Assembly: GCF_042100115.1 (NCBI RefSeq)
Contig: NC_091280.1
Location: 992,001 to 1,056,000, forward strand
Origin: Alternaria dauci
Taxonomy: Eukaryota; Ascomycota; Dothideomycetes; Pleosporales; Pleosporaceae
Direction: 5' to 3'
Length of the DNA stretch: 64,000 bases
Shown here: one piece after another, positions 11,602 through 23,300 of the stretch
Layout: the number at the start of each line of letters is the position of its first letter
Numbering within the stretch: position 1 is the stretch's first letter
The notes under the pieces: model-generated
Database searches by the model: none
Seen by the model: the letters and a program-made list of their open reading frames with translations, nothing else
Told to the model about the DNA's origin: nothing
Program-made: the position numbers and the translations under genes

Positions 11602-13732
11602 GATGCTACGTGCTGCGAAAGTAAACGATCGTAGGTCGCGAAACGCGAAAATTAGATATTAGCAAAATCTGTAGGGCTGTCTCCAAACATTGGGACAACG
11701 CCCTCATCTTAAGCAGCACCAGGCGCCGCGCTGTCAAGCCGAACAACGACACGGCTAGCTCACCGGTCGTGCAAACTGTGCAGAGTTACATTTCGTTTCC
11801 CCTTAAGCGATCGATGCAGCCTTGCGCCTCTTTCAGGGACCGTCTCTTTGAACCAATCATGGCATCGTCGCGATACGAGTCAGCCAATCCCGCGAAGAGT
11901 CTAGACGTTTAGCGGCATTGAGCCGTCTATCTTTGGGTCCATGCGGATCGTGGCAGACTAGTCGCCGCCAGGGGTCGATGGGGCGCCTGAGAAGGATAAA
12001 GGGCTGCACTGCCCTTGCCTTTATTGAAAAGGTGACTCCAACCATCACTGAGCAGTGTAGCCTTGCCGTATACGAATGACGTTGCTGTGGACCTACTGCA
12101 AGACCTGCATAAGATAAAAGCTGGGCGCATCCTGACCAACAACACGACGAGGTTGGTAATGGTTGTGTGATGGTGAAGTGTGGTGGTTGCGAGAAATGAG
12201 ATCAGGTGTCCTTTTGGTGGCGTTCTTGTATGACAAGGGCAACAACATCTTGGCGACACATGAACAGTCACCCTCGGCAATTCCGCTCAACACACCTGCT
12301 TCTTAGGGCTTCTCGGCCGGATGTTCGACACGACATCCCTCATGTCCGTCGTCTGTATTCGTGGGGTTCATGTCGTCGGCTACGAAGGACAGCTCACGTT
12401 TCCCAATCGCGATAGCCGCTCCTCCAGCCTTCTCAAAGCCATGAGTGATCAAGGTCACCAATAGATGTCCGGCATCCGTCACTTGCACCAACTACGGCTT
12501 CCTGTGAATGCAGGTACGGTGCAAAGGTTGTCTCCCTACGGCATGTGTAGTATGTAAGCTGGCAAGTTACAGGTCTTTGAAGGAATCGGTGGATCTGTGT
12601 GAACAATCGAACAGCTCGGCGGATAAATCGACTTACACGGACGCCGATGATGGAACGTTGTAGCACATTGACTTGTTGGTTTACTTGTTGCCCATGCCGC
12701 CAACACCAGTCTTTCAACTGTGCTTCTGCAACCATTGATCAGTCACTAGAAGTGCACCAGGGCAACTTACATTTGGTCATTAGTTGTGACTCATGCTGGG
12801 TATAAAGATTAGTGCCCCAGATGTGTGTCTTTGTGCCTGTCCTCGGAACACTCCTCGCGAGCAAACATTACCGCTGTCCACGTTTACTGACCTGCAATGT
12901 GGCAGTGTATCTGCACCGTTTTTGTCGGAAAGGGAACAACTAAGACAAGCAGCTACAAGTGGAATCCCATCGAAGTCCTGGATCGTCAGCACTGGCCTAA
13001 AGCTAGCAAAGTCATCAGTAGGTGCAGCAACCTTCTCTAACTATTCAATCTTTCCTGAATCGAATTCATGTGTTCCAGGTACGCGGGAAGTTCCCTCACA
13101 AACCGACCCAGGAAAAATCTTCCCAGATGTGCCTTGAATAGGGCTAGATACGTCGTCCGCAATCGTACGATTAAGAAGCACGGCTCGAGGAGTTAACTGT
13201 TTGAGAAACACATCTTCAAGCTGGGGTGGGCGATATCATTTCAGATGCGCTGGGCGTTAGGTAGAGTAGGTTACGGCCTGGATGCGTGGCATATGGAGTA
13301 ATTGGGCGAGTAGCCAGCAAAGCGGAGAAGCATCTGACGGCCTGGAGATCAATGGAACCTAACGCGCTGGCCGTGCACTGATTCACAGGTCTTCTCTTCG
13401 TTACAAGCTGTTATTTGCTTAGGTTTCCATGGATATGTTAGGTACCTGAGTTCTGTGGGCCCGCTAGGACAAGGCGTACCTTGTAACAATTCACAGTTTG
13501 CCTATTGCAGCGTCGCCAATCTCGAACTATTAGCCGAAATTGAGTGATGTTGAATGCAGGTTGGTCGTGCGCAACAGCACAACGCGGACCAATGGCCAGA
13601 AGGGTATAGCGTTGTTGGACCCCACTTTCACGAAGGCACCCACCCAGCCTTCAGCTTCATGCTGCACAACGATTATCGACACCGACACCAACAACGCTTT
13701 GAAAACTTGATGAACGTCACTTTGAACCAATC
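11602..13732. other. Intergenic, no gene supported
   Basis: About 2.1 kb lies between the divergent membrane-protein and MetAP2 genes. Frames up to 114 codons occur (for example 12793-13137 plus), but they overlap frames on the other strand and have no motif. A 22-bp sequence at 11841-11862 matches the start-codon region of MetAP2 (13715-13736) at 21 positions. Confidence 0.5.
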
Positions 13733-15269
13733 ATGGGGTCCAAGTCTCCAGAAGATCATCAGCAAGGACCCGATGGTCAGTAAATTGAACAGGATGAAGG
13801 AACGAGAAAGATGCTAATACCTTTCAGGGTCCTCAGCAAACGCCGCAATTGCTATCATCAATCCGCCCAGATCAGCCGCCGCGAGTGGACTACTTCATGG
13901 CGTTCTCGAAGGCCAAGATGAAGACGGTGACGACGACGACGATAACGTGAAGCTTGGACTTGACGTAAAGAACGACGATGGTGAGCTGATGACAGTCAAT
14001 TGTGATGCTACGACTGACTGCCTAAGGCGCGAAGAAGAAAAGAAAGCGTAACAAGAAGAAGACCAAAAATGTGTCGCAAAAACAGCAGACGGCGCCTCCT
14101 AGGGTTCCCCTCACCGAATTGTTCCTTGGCCAGCCATATCCGCAAGGTCAGATTGTTGAGTATACCGTCAAAGATGACAACCTGCAGCGCACTACAGCTG
14201 GCGAGCTTCGTCATTTAGCCGCCATGGAGAACATGGACGATGACTTCCTGAAAGACTATCGAAAAGCTGCCGAGGTTCACCGCCAGGTGCGCCATCATGC
14301 ACAGACAATCGCGAAGCCCGGCGTGTCTATGACTCGCCTTGCCGAAGAGATTGACGATAGTGTTCGCGCACTCGTCGGCCACGAAGGCCTTGCAACCGGA
14401 GATGCACTGAAAGGCGGCCTTGCTTTCCTAACCGGGTTGTGCTTGAACAATATAGGTGCGCATTGGACACCGAACGCCGGTGCCAAGGAAGTCTTTCTCC
14501 AGCATGACGATGTGTTGAAAGTCGACTTTGGTGTCCATGTCAATGGCAGAATCGTGGACAGTGCTTTCACTGTGGCCGCCAATCCAGTTTATGACAATTT
14601 ACTGGCATCTGTGAAGGCAGCTACCAACACAGGCTTGAAAGAAGCCGGAATCGATGCGAGAATCGATCATATCAGTGAGATGATTCAAGAGGTGATGGAG
14701 AGCTATGAAGTGGAGATCAAAGGGAAGATGGTCCCAGTGAAGGCGGTGCGCAACATCACTGGTCATAATATCCTACGTTATCACATCCATGGCGACAAGC
14801 AAGTTCCCTTCGTCAAGACCAAGACCTCTCAACGTATGGAGGAGGGAGACATCTTCGCCATCGAAACGTTTGGCAGCACGGGCAAGGCCTATCTTCACGA
14901 TGGTGTTGGCGTCTATGGGTACGGACGCAACGAGCATGTCAGTGCCGCTGGGCTCCACCATGCATCTGCAAAGTCGCTCCTGAAGACCATTGATGAGAAC
15001 TTTGGAACTCTGGTCTTCGCGCGCCGTCAACTCGAGCGTCTACCTGGTGTTGAAAAGTACCATCTCGGCATGCGAGCGCTAGTCAATAGTGGAATTGTTG
15101 AAGCGTATGCGCCGCTTGTTGATGTTGCAGGCTCCTTTATTGCACAGTTTGAACACGTAAGTCATGCTTCTTCCAAACGTATAGCTCACAACTGATTTGC
15201 TATTCCCAACAGACCGTGCTGCTTCGGCCCAACTGTAAGGAGGTTATTTCCCGAGGGGACGACTATTGA
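13733..15269 (+). CDS. MAP2: Methionine aminopeptidase 2
   Basis: Four exons (13733-13775, 13828-13980, 14027-15156, 15213-15269) give 460 residues. The enzyme removes the initiator Met from nascent cytosolic proteins and needs two divalent metals. All five metal ligands are visible: D232 (VLKVDFG) and D243 (RIVDSAF), H312 (ITGHNI), E345 (FAIETFG) and E441 (QFEHT). H211 (GAHWTPN) matches the His that fumagillin modifies. The N-terminus has the MetAP2 signature of an acidic run (EDGDDDDD) followed by a Lys/Arg-rich run ([12 protein letters not shown]) thought to contact the ribosome; intron 2 falls exactly between the two. The last exon adds a short tail after the final Glu ligand. Every junction preserves phase. 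Fungi often have more than one MetAP2 copy, so this could be a paralogue of the main enzyme. Confidence 0.95.
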
Positions 15270-15569
15270 AGATTGACCGTTCGCTGAGTCATGAATGACT
15301 TCAACAGTCTCTATGACAATATTCTCCCATAGTGTTTCAACACACTTTTGATTCAATGTTTGCTAGTGACCTTTAAGACAAATCACATTCTTTTCATCAG
15401 CTCATGTGGATCATACGATGTTATTAGTGTACTCCGTGCAGAAAAAATTCAACGTTCGACGTCCGCCAAACAATACAGGTGGATCAGATCCATAAACATA
15501 TATTAGTCGAGCATGGCTAAACTGAATTACTAAAGAATCGTGACCAAGGAAAAAGATATCATAGTTCGC

Positions 15570-16481
15570 TCATCCAAACACCAGCGCCCTAACCTCAATA
15601 CTTTCTCTGCCAACTGCGCCCTCGGGTGTCCGAGGATCTGTAAAAGCTGTGTGTGGTACACGTCCCCACTGGCCTACGTTTTCGTCACTGTCAAAGCACT
15701 TGAGCAGCAGACGGTCCTCGTTCTTCATGCCAGACCAATAGTACCACTTCTGCCCCGGGTTGTATGCTACAGCTGCGGTCTGACCGTTGCGATTGGGATA
15801 GCGATGCTCGATGGGGACCAGATCGCTATCGCGCACTGTTTGGCTATCGGCGACTGCAAGTGGGTGGCTCATGACAGGCCCATTGAGTGGACGCCAAACG
15901 TTGATGATACGATAGCGACCTTGTAGGAGTTGTTCGGCTTCGTCAGGCAAGTGCAGCTTGACTCGTTCGGCGGCAGAGAAAGGTGTCTGGTCGATGTGCA
16001 CGCGTTGGACGGGGGTGCGATTGCCAGTCGGTCGGCGGATCGTATGATCAAAGAGAAGCACTCTCTGTGCGCCTTGTACGTTCTGCAAGAGTAGGTTCTC
16101 CACCTCGGGATAGTATATGCGTTTTATTGCTTCATCGTCGTCGAAGTCGGCCCTGTCCAACCCGCTTTTGATGTTCTGGTATGTGTCGAAGGCGTTGTTG
16201 TCCAACGTGAACTTGTGTTCCTGACCTCGCAGGTCGTTGAGCGTGACCTCGGCCCATGTATCTCCCCAATTCCGTTGTGGCACGCCTGGGGGCGGCTCGA
16301 CGTAGTTGTGTGGTGGCGCACCATCTTCTGGGGCTTTGTAAAAAGATAGCGATGCTGTGACGGGGCCGCGAGGGATGGGTAGGCCTTGGAAATTGACGTC
16401 GGAAGAGGAAGTGTTGTTGGAAGTAGGCGTCGGGTTGGAGAGTTGGTGTGCGGGTGTCGGGAGGGACGCGGTGGTTGTCAT
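15570..16481 (-). CDS. AsaB/CmcJ-like Fe(II)/2-oxoglutarate-type oxygenase
   Basis: A single exon of 303 residues; the start is placed at the ATG in CACAATGAC because the frame has no earlier ATG. The family (named for cephamycin CmcJ and aspergillic-acid AsaB; also called GA4-desaturase-like) has a jelly-roll iron centre. The protein shows VHIDQTPF with H162-x-D164, a downstream NVWRPLNGPV block typical of the family, the WYYWSGMKNEDRLLLKCFDS strand pair, and a late H277 (VPHTAF) as the probable third iron ligand. A C-terminal Arg-containing strand (RESIEVRALVF) closes the domain. The first 45 residues are Ser/Thr/Pro-rich. Such enzymes often act in secondary metabolism, but no scaffold synthase lies nearby, so the substrate is unknown. 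Confidence 0.85.
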   Translation of the reverse strand: MTTTASLPTPAHQLSNPTPTSNNTSSSDVNFQGLPIPRGPVTASLSFYKAPEDGAPPHNYVEPPPGVPQRNWGDTWAEVTLNDLRGQEHKFTLDNNAFDTYQNIKSGLDRADFDDDEAIKRIYYPEVENLLLQNVQGAQRVLLFDHTIRRPTGNRTPVQRVHIDQTPFSAAERVKLHLPDEAEQLLQGRYRIINVWRPLNGPVMSHPLAVADSQTVRDSDLVPIEHRYPNRNGQTAAVAYNPGQKWYYWSGMKNEDRLLLKCFDSDENVGQWGRVPHTAFTDPRTPEGAVGRESIEVRALVFG

Positions 16482-17610
16482 TGTGATGGCTGGGGTGCTA
16501 GGTTTGTTCGCAATTGAAATGGAAACTATACTGTGGAGAGCTTGCAAATGCAGAATCGTGGAGGAAGATCGCGGTTTGCTGGGTTAGTGGCTGTATGGTA
16601 AGTTGCTTGGGTATGGACTGGGGACATGGGCAGCTTAAATGCAGTTATATGCGCCTACGCGATTAGAAATGCTTCCTACTATTGAGGTGTCAGGACGCCC
16701 TTCATCCGCCGATGCTTCCCCTCATTCGACATCTCTGTAGCGATGATGCCATAGCTCTATTCCCGAGGCCAAAGCTGTGTTACTAATGCCCTGTCGTCCA
16801 ATGATCGCCCACACGCTGACAAAATACACGTATTGCGTGCTGGACAGAACCATTTGTCAATGCGCGTATATTGTTATAATGGTTAAGATGTTGATCCGCA
16901 ACTGTTCGTGTGGTTTCTAAGCCATTGACAAAGCAGATGGGCCGAGCGCCCGGAGAGGGCGCGGGGAATATTCGGAATGATGATCGCGTCATAGCCGCCG
17001 ATGTGTGGCAGCTCAACACCATCACATTTCCTTTCACTTCCAGGCATTCACACTGAGGCATTGCTGATACGTAGAGATCACCCGAATACTAAATCGTATA
17101 ATATATAGTGTAGCGTTGAATACGTCCCAATGCCACGCCTAGAGACAATCGAAGCCATGTGGCTCTACATACGACGCGACAACGATAGCTTCACAGCGCC
17201 CGCAGTTGTCCAGATCAATGGTAGTCTTGATTGCAGGACGAATGCACCTCGACTTTCCACAATGCAGGCAAGTACCAGAGTCTAGCACATTTAATGGCAT
17301 CTGGCACATGGCAACTGCATCTACCTTTAGCTCGCTCCTGGCCGTGAGAGCCGTGCCTCAAGCATTAGTCGATGCTAAGGTGTGCTATTTGTTGGTGGCT
17401 TGCGCTTCTAATATGGGGAAAGTGGAATTTCGATACTTGCGTGCGCTCATAGTATGCATCGATCTGTCGCGCCAGTGCTCAATTCATTGGACCCCATCTT
17501 GGAGTACCCATGCGTCGTCTCAACGTCATCATGTTCGTATGTCAACTGTGACATCGTTCCTCCACCTTTAAGTCGCATAAAGGAAGCAGCCATTACAACC
17601 ATATTTCAAA
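16482..17610. other. Divergent intergenic region
   Basis: This is the shared upstream region of the oxygenase (minus) and the SDR (plus). It contains TATAATATATAG-like AT-rich sequence near 17097-17109. No gene is supported; a 121-codon frame at 17206-17571 has no motif. Confidence 0.5.
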
Positions 17611-18739
17611 ATGCTCAGACTCTTCTCAAGAAGCTTTCCCACAGCTACCAAATCTATTACATCCACAACACGGACAAATCAATTCATTCCAAGGACCACT
17701 TACCAAATCGTCAGAAATATGGGTAACGGCAAGGCCAACACCGAGGACCTCAAGGGCTCTAAGCTCTTCGACGTTTCTCACGTCACCGCTCTCGTTACTG
17801 GTGGAGGAACTGGAATCGGCTTGATGATCACACAAGCGCTGGTCGCAAACGGTGCAAAGGTCTACATCACATCCAGACGCGATGAAGTTTTGAAGAAGAC
17901 AGAGGAGTTGTACAGTGGTGGTGGCTCGGGCCAGATTATCCCTCTTCAGGCAGATGTTAGGTAAGCACAATCATGTCCGCTCTATGAAGAGTACGACACT
18001 AACAATACCAAGCGAAAAGGATGATGTCAAGCGCCTCTACGACGAGATGTGTCAAAAAGAGCCAAAGGGAATCCAAATCCTGGTCAACAACGCGGGTATC
18101 GCTCGTGATGACAACACCAAATTTTCCGCAAATGGCCAGCCAGACATGGAGGACGCCCAAGCCATCTCCGACCATTTCCTCAAGTCTCAGCCCGAGAACT
18201 GGGCCGACACCATGAAGACTAACGTCGGAAGCATCTTCTGGATGTCAATGACCTTTTTACCTCTATTGGCCAAGGGTGGCCAGGTGACTCCTGGGTACAC
18301 TTCGCAAGTCATCAACGTAAGCAGTATCTCAGGGTACATGAAAGGCAGCAGCAATGGCCAGTTCTCCTACGCGTCTAGTAAGGCAGCCGCCACACACCTA
18401 AGTCGTATGCTTGCAACAACCTTTGTCGGAACCAAGGTGCGGGTGAACACTATCGCTCCTGGTGTCTTCCCAAGTGAGGTATGTAGCCTTACTCCGCATA
18501 GCTTACCATTACGTTGTTTGAGCTAACACCACATCCAGATGACCACTGGCTCTTCCGACGAGGATAACAAGAGCCGCATCGAATCTGGGATGAGCAACCC
18601 TGCAGGCCGTCCTGGTGCTGACACTGACATGGCTGCGACGGTTCTCATGCTGGCTGGACCAGGTGGTGTGTTCTACAACGAGCAGGTCTTGTACCCTGAT
18701 GGCGGAAGCACGCTCTCGCAGCCCGCAGCGAGGGCTTAG
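17611..18739 (+). CDS. Short-chain dehydrogenase/reductase (RhlG-like)
   Basis: Three exons (17611-17960, 18013-18478, 18539-18739) give 338 residues. Both introns have GTAAGC/GTATGT donors, and the joins restore ADVSEKDDV and PSEMTTG. Classical SDR motifs are present: TGGGTGIG (NAD(P)-binding glycines), a conserved Asp before the second strand (ADV), NNAG, SSISG with catalytic S223, and Y236-x3-K240 in YASSKAA. It resembles fungal 3-oxoacyl-ACP-reductase-like or rhamnolipid-type reductases. The first 36 residues are Arg/Ser/Thr-rich without acidic residues and look like a mitochondrial presequence; a second ATG at 17719 would give a 302-residue form without it. The substrate cannot be told from sequence. 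Confidence 0.9.
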
Positions 18740-19102
18740 TTGTCTACCACCCGTGAGCAGCCTTACGGGAATGAGATCATAGACCAGATAGCGTGCTTTT
18801 AATGAAACAGTAGTACTTCAGGCTATTTGTTATCGTGTGTTGTGGTAGTTCATTGTCATATGTTTTTCCACCAAGTACTTTTCGCGTTGTGCCCCACCAT
18901 GCCGAAGTGGTCCGACAACCCCACCACAAGTGCAAATTCTTTCACGTTGCACAGCTTCTACGTATGCCGATGACAAGATCGAAATTCTGGTTGCTGCATT
19001 GAAGATGATGTAAACAATCATGAATATATTTAGATTAAAAGAAAAAGTCCTCATCAATCAAACAACGGCCTAATGGCCCAATGGCAAGGCGCTTGACTAC
19101 GA

Positions 19103-19112
19103 TTCGTTCGAT
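19103..19112 (+). other. Canonical tRNA intron (10 nt) in the anticodon loop
   Basis: It lies one base 3' of anticodon ACG, the fixed position for nuclear tRNA introns. The internal CGT can pair with the anticodon to form the bulge-helix-bulge used by the tRNA splicing endonuclease. Its ends could shift by one base. Confidence 0.75.
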
Positions 19113-19130
19113 ATCAAGAGATTCCAGGTT

Positions 19131-19186
19131 GTAAGTAACACTCAACAGATCAGTCCGTTCGAACACAGACACTGACGATCATCCAG
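19131..19186 (+). other. 56-bp GT-AG intron-like insert in the tRNA T-loop
   Basis: It starts GTAAGT, has a CACTGACG branch-like site, and ends ATCCAG 11 nt after that site. All three signals and the length match the spliceosomal introns of neighbouring genes. Clean removal restores T-loop TTCGACC and B box GGTTCGACCCC. The centre holds the palindrome GTTCGAAC. Confidence 0.75.
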
Positions 19187-19227
19187 CGACCCCTGGTTAG
19201 GTCATAATACGTTGTACTCGATATTTC

Positions 19228-19232
19228 TTTTT
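19228..19232 (+). terminator. Probable RNA polymerase III terminator
   Basis: A T5 run lies 24 bp after the tRNA discriminator base, within the usual distance for Pol III termination. Confidence 0.6.
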
Positions 19233-20373
19233 GCTGTTTTCTGTGACATATAACCTTGTCGCAACACTGACGTATCACCTGTTTCTCCGAGCAGGATTCG
19301 GCCATATTTTTGCTTGGCCCTTTTTTCATTGCTAGCTCTAAAGCAATCATCCACACTCACAGCCTTGCAGGGTTGTACGTGGATATATAATCTTGGCATA
19401 CAATCAGGTAGGTTGTACAATTCGTACAAATTCTGCGACGGGAAGAAGTGCTAACATCACTGTCATAAGGCAAGAGTAGGCAACACAAACCAAACATTGG
19501 ATCAGATGATACTTGGCCAGTCGGATTGCCATGCTTGAACAGGGAAGGGAGATGCGAGATATTGACGAGATGCGTGTTGTAGGCTTCGTCGGAAGCGCTA
19601 GCTCATAGAATTAGGTCCTACACTGGATAAGTCATAGGCCGATACATGAGACAGTACGATTATCCGTGCTTTAATATACTTGAAAGTACACAGCCGTATA
19701 TACAAAGTGAGACTTGTTCCGCCATGTGCCACGAACTACACGCCAGGCGGCCGCTACCGACATTCCCTGGAGAACATAAGGGACGACAGGCTTCTTGTAC
19801 CTGTTGTCTAACAAGAAGCGTTCAATGGTACCATGTTATATTGATTGCATCTGTTTGGTGAAAGGGTGATGGTGCCATGCGGAGAGTCGTGGTAGCCAAC
19901 CGAGGAAAGTGCGGAGTCGGCCCAGTCAGCTTTCGTTAAAAGGCGACTTGGCACCCCGAGTGCGGACCTTTTCCAGTAAGCAGCAAGGGTAGGTGTGCGT
20001 GATCGCCGCAGGGCAGGAAGCCGGTAAACCTCAGACGCGACACGATGCTGCAGCGACACGACCGTAGAGTTGCACGCGCACCGTACCGAAACGAAGGCCG
20101 ATGGTGAAGTACTTTTTGATCGAGTTTGATCTACAATGACGCCATGTTGTAGATCCCGGCGAGAGCGTGGAGCCGCCACCCAGCGGACCGAGACGCTTTT
20201 CAGTCATCATAGCTAGAGACGCAGCGTCTAGGCCGTGGCTGCGCTAGCTTTCCAGGTAGCAGTGGAAAGCGGAAGTAATCCTCGTTTGTACCGATAGCAC
20301 CCAGACGTCTGTTCAATGCGCCGGCCGTGTGTCTTGTCGTCCTCTCCGCCCATCCTGCTCTGCGCCGCGTGAG
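19233..20373. other. Upstream region of the histidine-kinase gene
   Basis: No gene is supported. The stretch probably contains the promoter and 5' UTR of the kinase that starts at 20374. Confidence 0.5.
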
Positions 20374-23300
20374 ATGGCCTCGAACGGGCAGCTACTTGCG
20401 CTCCACAACTACTACGGGACAACCGGCCATGTCTCGCACCCACCGCTGGCTGCCTGCAAGCCCAAGCTGCAGGCAACAGAGCGAGATTTGGCATCTATCA
20501 CGCTCCTCGACGCCCTCGACCACGACGACCGCCCTTCATTCGCAATCGAAACCTGTCCGTGCCCGCGCCGCGGCGACGAAACGCTCGACCTTGTGTATGC
20601 GAACACGGCACTGCACGCCGTCAACGGACTGCTGGCCAGGATATCGGGCAACGATGCGACGAGCTTGTTCACCGAGAGCTCGGCTGCGCAGCTCGCCTTT
20701 AGAGATTGGGTTCGTGGGCATGTGAACGAGGGCGACCAACAACGGCGCGGCAACGCGTATGCATTTGAAGCGCACACATGGAACGCCACAGTCCTGGGGC
20801 GATACAAGATCGTCAGCGGAGTGCCGACGCGCTTGCTGTGGGTGGACGCTGCACCGGGAGGAAAGAGCCACCGCACCATCATGCCCGAGCCGAACGCACC
20901 TCGAGGCCGGCTTCGCGCCGACGCTCTACCCATCAAACCCCAGCTGTCCCTCGCCCAGGCACCCCAAATGCCTGAGCCTGGCACCAGCTGTTCTCCCGAC
21001 GCAACCGCAACCAACAACATATCTTTCGACTGTACTTCGCATGTGCTCACGGGCGGCGTGAGAGCCAGCCCGCACATCGACTACTTCCGCAGTGTCGACT
21101 GGGCCAAGACACCGTTGGGACCAATGACTTCATGGCCCTGTGATTTGCGCTGCATAGCAAACACAGTACTGAGCAACAATGTACCCGCTGTCATATTCTG
21201 GGGTGACAATGTCATCATGTTGTACAACGAGCCCTATGTTCAGCTGCTTGGCAGCCTCCATCCCTGCATGGGGGAGAGCGTTCGTATCATCGCACCCGAT
21301 CACTGGTCTTCTTTCCAACCCATGGTCGACCACGTCAAAGCCACTGGCGAATCCATAGCCGAACCCGATATGCTGCTCTTCATAGAGAGGGATGGCCTTG
21401 TCGAAGAGACGCACTGGTCCTTCCAATTCGTACCTATATTGAACGCCGACGGCCAAGTAACAGCCTACTACCAGACCTTCTACGAAGTTTCGAATCATCG
21501 TATTCTCGAACGCCGCATCTCTAGCCTTGTCGCCCTGGGAACCGAAAGCGCAAACGCGAGAGATTTCCCGTCGTTTTGGGATACTACGTTGCGTTCTCTA
21601 AGCTTAAATGACAAGGATGTACCGTTTGCTCTGTTGTATGCTGCCGAGCGACATGTTAGCGCTCAGATACCCTCCATGTCGTCACCGGGCAGCATTCCCC
21701 CACTGGAGGGTTGCGTCCTCAAGGGCACCATTGGCGTTTCCGTCGGCCACCCCATCGCGCCTGCGACTGTCAACATCAATCAGGACTCTTACATTCTGCA
21801 CACGTATCTAAGTCGGGCTGCCAAATCTGGAAAAGCCACTGTTGTTCATCTCGATGATCTCCCTGCTCCGACAACGGCATTGGAAGGCATTGACTGGCGA
21901 GGATATGGTGACCCTTGTCGTACGTTGGTCATATGTCCTATTATCCCTACGACAGGAAACCAAGTAGAGGGCTTCCTCATAATAGGCATCAACCCCCGCC
22001 GGCCTTTCGACAGTGAGTACCAGCAATACCTCCAGGTCATGGTGCGATTACTTGCTACCTCTCTCGCGTCCATTGTTCTTTTCGAAGACGAAGTCCGTCA
22101 GAGGCAAAAGGCTATCACCCAAGCTGCTCAGATTCAAGAACATCTCATGGCTCAGATCCAGCTCAAAGAGAGCAAATTTCAGCGCTTCGCGGAACGGTCT
22201 GATGTAGGCATCTTCATCATCGATCCGACAGGCACCTATACATATCGAAACCAACGCTGGTACGATATGTTTGAAGTTGCATCTGCTGACGACAACGCGA
22301 CCGAGGCTTGGTACCGGATCGCTTTCGCAGAGGATGTGCCCTACTGCCAATCCATATTCTCGAAGCTCGTCACCAACCATGAATCTGTTTGCTTCGAACT
22401 ACGTACGAGGATGCCATGGGTGCCGCCCTCTGAGTCTAATGAGCCACAATCTGAAGACACCCAGCACTTCAAATGGATCCTATGCTCAGCTTACCCTGAA
22501 CTGAGTCCGAACGGCGAGCTTGAGGAAATCGTTGGAAATGTCACGGACATATCAAGTAAGGCGCTTGCGAGCAGAAACCAAAACTGAAACGTATACTGAC
22601 TTTGCAAACCGCACTCCAGAACAGAAGTGGGCCGAAGGTATTCAAAAGATTCGCACCGACAGTGCGCTTCAAGGGAAACAGCACCTAGAGCACTTTCTAG
22701 ACACGACGAGTCACGAGATGCGAAATCCTCTCAGCGCCATCATGCAGTGCGCTGATTCCATCACATCGTCTTATCCCCAGGATGATCGCCATGGTGAACA
22801 GGGTATTACACCAAATGAATGGGCAGCTTTCATAGCTTCCACCCTGGACGCTGCCCAGACCATAGGGGTTTGCGCGACCCACATGAAGCATATCGTCGAT
22901 GACATCCTCACCATCTCTAAACTTGATTCCGGTCTTCTAGACATGACGCCGGTGATTGCGCAGCCCGAAAGCGGTAAGTCTTTGATGCATGAACGCATAT
23001 CAAACATACACTGACCTAGCATCTTTATCACTGAAGTGGCAAAACATGCAGTAAAAATGTTCTCCGCTGAGGCAAAAGCTGCCGGCATCGACCTTGTGTT
23101 AGCCGTGGACAAATCGTACCGAGACATGGATATCGATTGGGCGTCTCTGGACCCAACGAGGGTGTTGCAGATCCTCATCAACCTACTCACAAATGCCATC
23201 AAATTCACGCGCTTGGAATCGACTAAGCGAGTCACAGTCACCCTCACCGCAAGTGCAACTGAGCCCGTTTCATCGCCTGTAGGGATACAGTTCAACGATG

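Larger units (their letters stand above)
19067..19204 (+). tRNA. tRNA-Arg(ACG) interrupted twice: anticodon-loop intron and 56-bp T-loop insert
   Basis: The acceptor stem is GGCCTAA (19067-19073) against TTAGGTC (19197-19203), followed by discriminator A. The D stem is GCC/GGC (19076-19078/19088-19090). The anticodon stem is CTTGA/TCAAG (19092-19096/19114-19118) with anticodon ACG at 19099-19101. The A box reads TGGCCCAATGG. A 10-nt intron after A37 (19103-19112) contains CGT, which can pair with the anticodon as expected for the tRNA splicing endonuclease. The T stem CCAGG/CCTGG (19124-19128/19192-19196) is complete, but the loop TTCGACC is split after TT by a 56-bp insert (19131-19186). With both pieces removed a normal 72-nt tRNA results. 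It could be a pseudogene, or a functional gene that needs two splicing systems. Confidence 0.85.

Noticed and set aside
12793..13137. 114-codon frame opening at ATG on the plus strand
   Set aside because: No motif, overlaps a minus-strand frame, and no promoter or splice partner was found.
15570..18739. Secondary-metabolite cluster formed by the AsaB-like oxygenase and the SDR
   Set aside because: No scaffold synthase, transporter or pathway regulator lies near them; two adjacent tailoring-type enzymes are not enough.
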